Shown: positions 49,501 through 58,415 of the stretch, piece by piece | Position numbering within the stretch: the first letter of the stretch is position 1 | How the letters are laid out: every line of letters begins with the position of its first letter | NCBI GenBank assembly: GCA_038380795.1 | Contig: CM076261.1 | Coordinates: forward strand, 10,856,556 to 10,920,555 | Direction of reading: 5' to 3' | Length of the DNA stretch: 64,000 bases | Source: Pyrocephalus nanus | Lineage: Eukaryota > Chordata > Aves > Passeriformes > Tyrannidae | Position numbers and translations under genes: made by a program | Notes under the pieces: generated by a model | The model's input: only the letters and a program-made list of their open reading frames with translations | What the model was told of the DNA's origin: nothing | The model's database searches: none

Positions 49501-51111
49501 ATCCTTGTCCTGTGAATATTAGACACCAAGAACTAAAAAATAATAGCTAAATGTACTGACTGTCCAATCCTTTTCCCACAACCTCTGCAGAGCTAAGCAT
49601 TTCTATTTTACACAGCTATTATGAATCTCCCCATACACACACACTGTAACTATATCAAAATAGAAATAGGGCAAAACTCAGAATGTCTATGAAATGAGGC
49701 AATTAGCAACAATGAAACAAACACTTTGATTCTATCTCATATGACCAATTAGGCACTACTGATGAGGCTACCAGAAGATGTTTCCCTCTGCAGTACTTCT
49801 CCAGCCTTGCCTAGCTAGTTTGCTTTCTGTACCACTGCGTTACAAGGCATAGAGGTCATATTTCTCTTTGAAAGCCTCTAATGATCTGACAAAAGTTTTC
49901 AGTCGAGTTGGAATAGAAATTCCCCCAGGATAATTTGACATTGCATTATTATTGCAATACTTTCTACAGATATTCCAAAGTCAAATTAATGTAATTTTTT
50001 TAGGGGTAAGTGCCTACTGCAATGTGTTTTCTTTGTGCAATATGACAGAACTGTCACACTACTTTTTATCAAACTTCTTGTGGTTTCAGAAAACATACTC
50101 TCTTTTTCTGTCTTCATCTAGGAAACACAGGTACTCCTGGACACCTTGCACTTCAGCTGAACATGAGAACTTTAGTTTTATGATTTTCAGTTCAAGTTCT
50201 TAGCCTCATCATGAAAGTTCCATGTGAATTTCCATATCTGGTCTCATCCTTATGAAGCTGACTGAAATGAAAAAACTAACAGGACAAACCCGTGAGAAAA
50301 AATTCACTGGGCCGTAACATACAGCAGATCTACATATAGCTGGAAATCTGTGTAAGGACTGCTGGAGGCATTCTAAGTCCACAAGTACTGTCATAGGAAA
50401 GGGTTTTCTTTGCATAGCACAGCAGCAGGAGGCTGTTTTGAGACAAATGAAGGGATAGATCTGCAAAGAGCTGCTTAAAAAATCTTTTTGTAGAAACCAT
50501 GAGTACCAGGATGCTGCAGGTGTTCTGGAGTGCTTTCCCCCTTCTTTCTCTCCTTACCATCAAAGATAAAAAAATGAAATCTATTCTTTTTCTTGTTCTG
50601 CATACGTGAAATGAGTTTTATTCTATTATGAATTCAATTCTCTTGTTTTGCTTACTTATACATGACCATTATTCTTTTAATCAATTTCACTTTAAGATAT
50701 ATCTATACTACAAACATTAGAAATCAGGATAGAAGTCTTGCACACTGAACATGAAAAGAAGCTCTGTTCAGCTTAAGCATAAAGGGCAAAGCTGAAGTTT
50801 TTCATAAAACTCTCAAAGGCAAAACTGTAGAAAAACTTATTCTTTATGACTGTGTGTGTGAACAAGCCATGTTTAAGAAACAGCATAGATACATCCACGT
50901 GGCATAGACATTTTTCAATATTCTGTATGGCAAGAGTGGGTGAAATATTGTTTCTTTACATGAGCTATCACAAAAAGAACTGCTTAAAAAAGAGAAAAAG
51001 ATTAAAGTAAGCATGTATCACATTCATGGCCACTTTCTTTCCTGAGCAGCGTAAACTGGAAAGATATATTTTTGTATATCTTGTGGGGTTTCCATTTTAC
51101 GTCTCAGTGGG
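40526..51111. other. Long unique AT-rich stretch, no gene seen
   Basis: About 10.6 kb without a recognisable repeat family or gene. Open frames reach 131 codons (46508-46903, minus), 115 codons (47402-47749, plus) and 110 codons (45925-46257, plus). None has a domain-like pattern and they overlap unrelated frames. Small A/C-rich stretches occur at 40580-40606 and 48738-48752. It is the longest repeat-poor part of the window and reads as old, unique intergenic or intronic sequence. Confidence 0.6.
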
Positions 51112-51194
51112 GTTGAATTAAGGGTTGGTCTTGATGATCTCCGAGGTCTCTTCCAAGCCAGTTAATTCTATGATTCTATGATTCTATGATTACT
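51112..51194 (+). mobile_element. CR1 LINE tail with three ATTCTATG copies
   Basis: Only the extreme 3' end of CR1 is present: AAGGGTTGGTCTTGATGATC, CGAGGTCTCTTCCAAGCC, then three ATTCTATG octamers in tandem (51167-51190). This octamer array is the hallmark of CR1 3' ends in birds. The plus-strand insertion is severely 5'-truncated. It is followed one base later by an A run. Confidence 0.92.
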
Positions 51195-51195
51195 T

Positions 51196-51222
51196 AAAAA
51201 AAAAAAAAAAAAAAAAAAAAAA
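51196..51222 (+). repeat. Homopolymer run of 27 A after a CR1 tail
   Basis: Twenty-seven consecutive A directly after TACTT, which follows the octamer tail of a CR1. CR1 normally ends in its octamers and not in poly(A), so this is probably a separate simple repeat that expanded at the junction. Confidence 0.92.
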
Positions 51223-52068
51223 GTCAGTCTTGTAATGAACATCTAGTTTTCTTATTCAAGTGACACTAAAGATGTTCAAACCACAAGACATTCCTTTCTT
51301 CCTTCAATCTCACAGATTTTCATTACAGTCCAAATAACTGGACCTTTCAGCCCATGATCTATCTTTTAAGTTGTCTAAGGGAAAGTAGGTGAATATTTCA
51401 TTTTAAATAAAATTTTGTGTTCAAGCTAATCAGAAACGGACACATATCCTAGAGGCACATCAAGATAAAAAATACAGAAAAGTGTACCATGGATGATAGC
51501 ATTGTTGAGAAAAAAAGCACTGCAGAGCTTTTTGAGAGTCTGTATAACCTTGTATACAAGGGCTGTTATGTGCCTTTAGGTGTTCTTGACATAGCCTTTT
51601 TACTGCCCTTTCAGACTGTACCCTTGCTGACTGCAAGTGCAGAAAGAAAGCAGCAAATTTTTTTTTTTTGTATATTTTATATTGGACTCTTCGTTTTGAC
51701 ATTTGAAGCCTTATTGAGCCTGCTTTTAATAAGAAAAGAGAAAACATATAAGCGGTTCTCAAGAAGTGAGCAAAATTTATCCCAAATAAAGTCAGATACC
51801 AATATATTACATAACTTTTAACTTTGTCATTGAAGTGTTAGCAGCTTTTAACACCTTTGCTTTACAGTTAATCATAAATACTTTGTTATTAATCATAACT
51901 CCATATAATTTGAGGGTTTTTTGATCATGTGTATTTGTGCTTAATTAGATGCTGCTACTTTTGGTCTGTGTTTGGCCCATCCACCTGTGAGAGTCTATTC
52001 TTTTCCTGCCAAGTTATGTGAGAACACGCACTGATAAATGAGAACTTTGTCCTTGAAGGAAGCATCTT
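51223..52068. other. Unique AT-rich non-coding DNA
   Basis: I see no gene or repeat family. A 110-codon plus frame (51489-51821) contains a hydrophobic stretch partly made by a T run at about 51659-51670 and shows no family pattern. A 100-codon minus frame overlaps it. Both are probably chance. Confidence 0.55.
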
Positions 52069-52620
52069 GTATAAATTGAAATTAACTGGGGTATGGCTAC
52101 TGGCTGACAGCCCCCCAAGGACATTTAAAGGAGAAAGTAAAGAGGAGGATGATGAAGTAAGCCCCCAGAGGTGTAGCACGCAGTTGCAGGTGATTTCCAA
52201 TGTACTTACACATGCACTGAAGGGGCATCCCTTCCATAATGGGGGCAGGAACCGAAGGCCTCTAGATGAGTGGTGCTGGCTACACCTGTCCAGGTAGATG
52301 TAATAGGTTTACTGTATAAAAAGCAGATAGCTCTTGCTGGGAGCAGACTCAAGATTCATATGGAGGACAATGTTACCTCTAATGGGATGCCTGACACCTT
52401 GTGAGCCTGTCCATGCTCTGGGGATGCAGCTTCTGCTATGGGGAATTCTAAGCATTCTGGGGTCAGAAAGACAACCTCATGAGTAATATCTGAGTTAGCT
52501 GAGGGTTGTCCTGGGGGCTTGTTTTCCTTCTTTTTCCTGTCTCTCAGCTTCTCATTGTGTTGGTCACTACTTTGTAATAAATATTGTTTTGTTGAGCTTT
52601 CAACTGTGTACTGGTTTCAG
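52069..52620 (+). mobile_element. Possible retroviral LTR (or unknown repeat) upstream of a CR1
   Basis: A block richer in G+C than its surroundings contains a good TATA box (TATAAAAA, 52315-52322) and, about 260 bases downstream, a polyadenylation signal (AATAAA, 52576-52581) after a pyrimidine-rich stretch. This U3-R-U5-like order is typical of LTRs. I cannot see paired LTRs, a primer-binding site, internal genes or target-site duplications. It could also be the upstream part of the neighbouring CR1 copy or unrelated. The boundaries are guesses. Confidence 0.33.
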
Positions 52621-52659
52621 TTTCAGCATTTTCTCTGCTACATCATGACTTGGCTTATG

Positions 52660-53850
52660 TGACAATAGCCTGCTGGTGACAGATGGAGTACACCTGTCTC
52701 AAGGCAGGAATGTTAACAGGGCTCTAAAGAGCTCTAAACTAGATTTGAAGGGGAAAAAAGGATATAACCAGGCTCACTAGAGATAAGCCCAGGAGTGACA
52801 TGACAATGTTTGAGGGACGGTGTGCTAGCAAGGTCCTTTGGTATGCTGTCTTAATGGAGGTAGGGAATGGAGTTCCATGTGGCAACAAAGACACAAAGGT
52901 TGTCAAAATGTTAGAAATCATGGAAGCAGCTGGGAATGTTCGCATAGGAATTAAGGCTTCTCACCCCAAAAAGGTAGAAGGGCCAGTAGCTGAAGTGAAG
53001 AATGTCTATATCAATGCACACAACATGGGCACCAAACAAGAGGAGCTGGAAGCCATTGCACAGCAGCAAAACTATTACATCATTGCCATCATGGCAGCCA
53101 AGTCACCACTGGTTCCCCAGAGCTTAGTATTGGGGCAGATCCTGTTTAGTATCTTCACTGATGACCTGGAAAAGGGAGCTGAGTGCATCCTTAGTCAGTC
53201 TGAAGTCAACATCAAGTTGGGCAGGAGTACTGATCTGTTGATCTAGGGAAAGTGGCTGGAAAGCTGCCTGGCAAAGAACCTAGGATTGCTGGTCTACAGC
53301 CAGCTAAACGGGAGACAACAGTGTGCCCAGGTGACCAAGAAAGGCAATGGCATCCTGGCTTGTATCAGAGATAGCGTGGCCAGCAGGACCAGTGTTTGTC
53401 CCCCTGCACTTGGCACTGGTGACGCCACATATCGAGTGCTGTGTTCGGTTTTGGGCTCCTCACTACAAGAAAGACATTGAGGTGCTGGAGCAGGTCCAGA
53501 CAAGGGCAACAAAGGTGGTGAAGGGTCTGGAGCACAAGCCTTTTAGGGAGTGGCTGAGTGAGCTGGGGCTGTTTAGCCTGGATAGAAGGAGTCTCAAGGG
53601 GGATCTTATCGCTCTCTACAGCCACAGGAGCAGAGGTTGTACTGAGGTGGGGGTCAGTCTCTTCTCCCAGGTGTAAGTGACAGCACAAGAGGAAATGGCC
53701 CCAAGCTGGAGATACTTAAAATATGTGTAGGTGTGAGTGCTTAGGGACGTGGTTTAGTGGTGAGCATAGAAGTTCTGTGTTAGTGGTTGGACTCAGTGAT
53801 CTTTTCCAAACTAAATGATTTTATGGTTCTATGTGATTCTATATATAATT
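52660..53850 (+). mobile_element. Internally deleted CR1 LINE joining ORF1, endonuclease and reverse-transcriptase pieces
   Basis: The plus strand shows separate CR1 segments in the correct order but with most of the element missing. First comes an ORF1 C-terminal-like block (LLVTDGVHLSQ, about 52670-52702). Next is the start of the ORF2 endonuclease (VYINAHNMGTKQEELEAIAQ, about 53004-53063). This passes in frame into the late reverse-transcriptase core (VLGQILFSIFTDDLEKG, about 53127-53177). The C-terminal part follows ([17 protein letters not shown], about 53319-53369; then [20 protein letters not shown] and [19 protein letters not shown], to about 53620). The 3' untranslated tail ends near 53850 with ATGTGATTCTATAT. 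The frame shifts between segments. The catalytic Phe-Ala-Asp-Asp box of CR1 reverse transcriptase is replaced by Ser-Glu-Val-Asn (53199-53210). The element is dead. It could be one internally deleted insertion or several truncated insertions side by side. Confidence 0.93.
52800..53246 (+). pseudogene. CR1 ORF2 remnant, 148 codons, endonuclease start fused to late reverse transcriptase
   Basis: This is the longest open frame of the window and part of the CR1 copy at 52660-53850. Residues 1-63 come from the ORF1-ORF2 junction and are not recognisable as a domain. Residues about 65-98 match the N-terminus of the CR1 endonuclease (asparagine in INAHN, then the KQEELEA helix). Residues about 104-148 match the reverse-transcriptase part just before and across the catalytic box, where the two aspartates are lost. 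Intact CR1 ORF2 is roughly 900-1000 residues, so most of the endonuclease and the fingers and palm of the polymerase are missing between residues 98 and 104. No function is expected. The apparent start codon is arbitrary. Confidence 0.8.
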
Positions 53851-56451
53851 AATCATAATCACTTAAATGAGCATCAGTAATACTACACATACAGACAGAA
53901 CCTGACTACTGTTTTTGGCCCATCCTGATACACAAATTTGAAAAAATACTACAATACCTTGTATAGATATGAATACCAGTCCCAGATATATAGCAAACAG
54001 ATATGCTGAGCATACCAGGAGTAGCAACTAAATGTGAGACTTGGGTTGCCAGAACACTGAGAAATGAGGACTTGCTGCAAGAGATATACAAAGCCTGAGG
54101 TAGGACTAAAATGGATGTTCTGGCTCTGTGGCAGAAACTTGCATGTATATCACATTCTCCAAAATAGCATTCTCAACAATTGCCAACACATATGAAGGTA
54201 AGAAGTCTTACAATGGCCCACATGCCTTTTATACATTGAATAAATCATTACTATTTCAGCTTTTCCAAAGTATGAGTGTATATTAAAGTTGAATGTACAG
54301 TTCCACTGAAGCATATTTGATAATGTGTGCTTTAAGAAGAGTGATGAGTCAGTGAAATTTTCAACATAAAAAAATGTCCTTGGTTGTAGGAAACTGAGCA
54401 GTGTTCAATGTTTCAATTGCTTTGCACATCTTAGAGTGTCCTTCAGTTCAAATACCTTCTTAGATCAGCAAAGGTCTATGCTGTAAGTGACAGCACTGAG
54501 CTTCCTATACATGCATGAATTATTCATTTCTTAAATAGATACATTAAAAAGAGAGCTATTTAGAATTTAATGAATATTAATAAGACCATTCACCAACTTA
54601 CCACATATATCTATGCTAAAGAAATCAATATGGAGGTGTAGTTTATTACCAGCTTGCCTGGAACATGCAACACAGTTCCACTAATATCAGAAAAAAATTC
54701 ACTTTCAAGACCAGAGTTACTTAATCTTCAGCATTCTGAAAGCACACAGGGATTTTACTGAATTGAAAGCAGAATATTACAGAGAAAAGAAACGATTAAT
54801 AAAGGCCCTATTTGCTTAAGCCTTTTGCAAAAATTGGTCTCTAAAGGAAAAGTTAATTTCCAAGTCACATTCATGAAAAGATAAACATCCTAAGCTACAG
54901 ACTACAGATACAAATATCCACACCACAAATAGTCAGATCTAGAGTTTTAGTTTATTTTACTGTAATCCTGCATCACTTACTCTGGAAATGCCTGTCAATC
55001 AGACCATAAAAATAGCAAATTATTTAGCAGTAGATTGATATGCTGAAATCCATAGTGAATTAATTTTAATAGCAGTCTCAGACAAAATCTTTAATTCCCT
55101 AACCTACTCTTTTAAAACACTTAGTGGAGTTAAAATTTCCTTTTGATTTATACAATTACTTGTGACAACATATCTTCCAGTGGTCATTCAACACTGTTGC
55201 ATTCATAAAAAATAAGGTGCAGAAATCCATAGTGTAGCCCTCATTTTTCTCCCAGGTCAGGCACCATATTTTGGAACAGTTCTACATCCAAGCTAAATGG
55301 TTACTGACAAGCTAAATTACGCTGACAGAATTCCCACAAACACTGTACTGGTTTTTGGCCATAAGATAACATCAGTTACACAAGCTTGCTGGAAATTCTG
55401 TAGTTGCTCCATTGCAGGTTGTTGATTTCCCCATCAAAAAAAATGTTCTGCTTAGTGAGTCATTCTCCTTGAGCCATCCCTCCACACCACCCTTATTTAT
55501 CTTCCCCACTCCAATATTAAGGGCAGTTGAAAATATTCTGGTTTTAGAATGAATACACTTCTACCTCAGATCAACCTTTGAGTTTTCAGGTGTCATAATA
55601 GCTCACTGGCTCAACATCAGGATGATAAGAAATCCTTCATGTTTTCTGGTTTTCTTTATTGCAGTCAGCATAAGTTACGGTAATCCTTTTTCTTGATAGT
55701 GACCATTAGAGAAGCCAAAATTAGTTATGCAACACTCAGGTTGACTCAGACACAATGTGCTAAATAGAGTAATTCTATTGATACAAATGCATTAAGAAAT
55801 CAATTTTATTCTGATCTCAGCTGAATGAATGAAGCTGAGTCACCTAGTGCAGAGTAGAAATAGATGTCTGAAAAAAAACCTAACTGGGGTTCATGTAAGT
55901 GGTGGTGGGATTTTCGTAAAGTGACTCACTCACCTGTCAAAAAAGGCTCAGAACTCAGCAAGAAAAGATCACTGAATTAATCAGAAATTTTTACCCCACA
56001 TTTTCAAAATCTGTCACAAAGAGAAGAAAAATAATCAAACAGAAAAGCCAGCACTGCATCAAGGTCACAGGTATAAGTCTTTCTCACCAAAAGTTCTGTC
56101 CAAGACCCTGCTGACACTACACATGATAAATGTAAGAAGATTTCTGACAGGATCAAGAGCATTCCAGGTGTCATCTAGAAGAGTGTATTTATGTCTTTAT
56201 TAAAGAAAACATGAGCTTTTTTTAAAAAGCAAGTTCTCAGCTTTAGTAATGTCAAGAATAAAGGTAGAGTAGGCGTCCTGCAGTTTGAACTCAGTTCTTC
56301 CCTAAATCTACCCACTTATAACCCTTTTTATATTTGTGCAAATCTTTTTACACTGTGTTATAATCCTGCAATTGGTCCCTTGTCAAAAAGCTGCTGCTTA
56401 AGCATCAACAATTTAAAATCCCTCTCCCCTTTGCCTCATTTCTGATAAAAA
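53851..56451. other. Unique AT-rich non-coding DNA with homeodomain-type motifs
   Basis: I see no gene or repeat family. The part at about 54500-54610 is rich in TAAT, ATTA and a near-palindromic ATGAATTATTCAT (54515-54527), the kind of content seen in some conserved developmental enhancers, but also expected in AT-rich DNA. No open frame exceeds 61 codons. Confidence 0.6.
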
Positions 56452-56586
56452 GAAAACAAAAGAAAACAAAAGAAAAGAAAACAAAACAAAAAAACAAAAC
56501 AAAAAACAAACAAACAAACGAAAAAAAAAAAAACAAAACCAAAAAACAACCAACCAACCAAAAAAAACACCCAAACCCCCTCAAAA
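56452..56586 (+). repeat. A-rich tract, imperfect AAAAC/AAAAG/CAAA repeat
   Basis: About 135 bases of A with C and G interruptions: AAAAG and AAAAC units first, then CAAA, then CCAA units and short C runs. Composition resembles 2368-2500. No polyadenylation signal and no retrocopy precede it that I can identify. Confidence 0.92.
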
Positions 56587-58389
56587 CCTAACACCTCTAC
56601 TTGCTTGTTTAGAGGGTTTTATTTTTTGCTGTACCAGCTCAGCTCCAGCTGAATGCAAGGACAGCAAAGATATGGTTTCAAAGTCATCTACTACACTCAG
56701 ATCTGGCAAGGGCAGTGACAGTCCCTTAAGTACTGCTTCCTTCTGTTCACACAGGTTTGGCAACCTGAAGTGAAGTCTCTCTTGGCCATGTAGCCACTTA
56801 TGTCAGGGCATTTGATTCCTCCAAGTCTAGCATTCCCTATATGCAGAAGAGGTGTAACAACAAAGCTTTGGCCACTTGATGTCCTCAAGATGTTGTAAGA
56901 TTATAAATATAAACTGTTAATTACCTTTTTTTTTTTAATAATAAAGCTCTCAAGTTTGGATTTAAAAAATCCTCCATGGAAAACATTGCTGTTTCCTTTA
57001 ATCCAAGTGCCTAGAGGAGATTCCATTTGCTTGTCTCAGTTACATTAAGCATTTATTCTAGAAATCCACAGGGAATTCCAGTTACACAGAATGTTGAAGT
57101 ATGCATTTCCAAGGATATTGGATGAAATGAAACACGGAAATATATGAATTATTTATATGAACATATATGGGGATTGTTTGTTTAATAGACAGACATATGT
57201 TTTTCTGTCTCTAAAGGACTTAAAGGCTCTCAGTTTAAGTAAATCACATCTAATATAAAGCTGAAAAAATATTTATTAAAGCTAGTGCCTTTTCTTTGAT
57301 AGAAGTTCCATTTTCCCTGTCTGAAGTGACTGAAGTAGTATGAATACATATTCAGGTCTTACAATGTCCACTTAATAAAGTTCCTGCATCCACACATGCA
57401 GGGACTATTAACAAGTTAATTTTCTTTGGCCTAATACATTTCTAGCATTTTCATCTGTTCAAAAACTGATTCTAGCTGTGACCAAGAAATTTGGTTCCTT
57501 TTTAGCATATTCCCACCAAATATTGCCTTTCATCCTAGCAGAATCATCAAAGACTCTGGAACTCCAGTCAGATTCTGGACACACTAGTCAGATAATTGGT
57601 GTTCTTTTGGAAAAACAGACAGCTCATTACTCTGTTTATAACTTCCATATAGTTTTTCATCTTACTTTCAAGATGTTTTGCGTATTCCATAAAGAAAAAA
57701 TAAAACATATAAAGATCTGCTATGGAGGGTTTCCTATATTGTATCTGATGTAGTTGTGGTGATTCCTCCTCAACTATATTTTCACATAGATTGATCAAGA
57801 CAAGTAAACCAGAAAACCTTATATTGCATTCTAGGTAGAATATTACACATACTTCTAATCATGTATATATATTACAGAAGATTTTGTGCCTGGTTTGTTT
57901 ATATAGAATCCAAACCCATCTGTTAGATGTTCACATTCATGACAAGTCACTACCAGATTTCTAATTCCATTATCAATCTATTTGGATACTTAAAATTTTC
58001 AAAATTTATAGGATCTAAACAAGGGACAGAACTACCATTAGGAAAAAAGGTACATTGTGTCTTTGAATCTTAGAAAGTACGGAGGGGTCTTAAAAAAATT
58101 AGTTGAAAAGCAGTGAAGTTGATGCGTGGGGTCACACCACAGTATAATCTTGGTATCATCTCGTTAATTGTCATGTTGATCAAGATCCTTGCTAAGGCAT
58201 GCTGTTTCTCTAAGATGGCTCTTGTGATAAAGTTTTCTTTACAGGCATACCAGTATAAAGAAAATAGCACTCATGTAGGTCAGTCCTTTAAATATAGCCC
58301 AGATTATGCAGTGTCCATAGTCATGATACCTCAGAAGTGTTCCTAGGTCCTTGAATTTTGCTTTGCCCCTGGTTTCCATCTCTGATATG
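56587..58389. other. Unique non-coding DNA, with a short protein-like minus frame at its start
   Basis: I see no repeat family. On minus, 56763-56581 is open for 60 codons with a balanced, soluble-protein-like composition (for example LSLPLPDLSVVDDFETISLL) that is unlike most chance frames here. I do not recognise it and it has no clear splice context; it may be a decayed coding fragment or chance. The rest is AT-rich unique DNA, with open frames up to 91 codons (57478-57753) that look fortuitous. Confidence 0.45.
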
Positions 58390-58415
58390 AAAAAAACAAA
58401 CAAACAAACAAACAA
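58390..58415 (+). repeat. CAAA tetranucleotide repeat
   Basis: An A run followed by about five CAAA units. Confidence 0.9.

Noticed and set aside
51489..51821. 110-codon plus frame with a hydrophobic, membrane-like segment
   Set aside because: Part of the hydrophobic stretch comes from a T run, and an unrelated 100-codon frame overlaps on minus; no similarity that I recognise.
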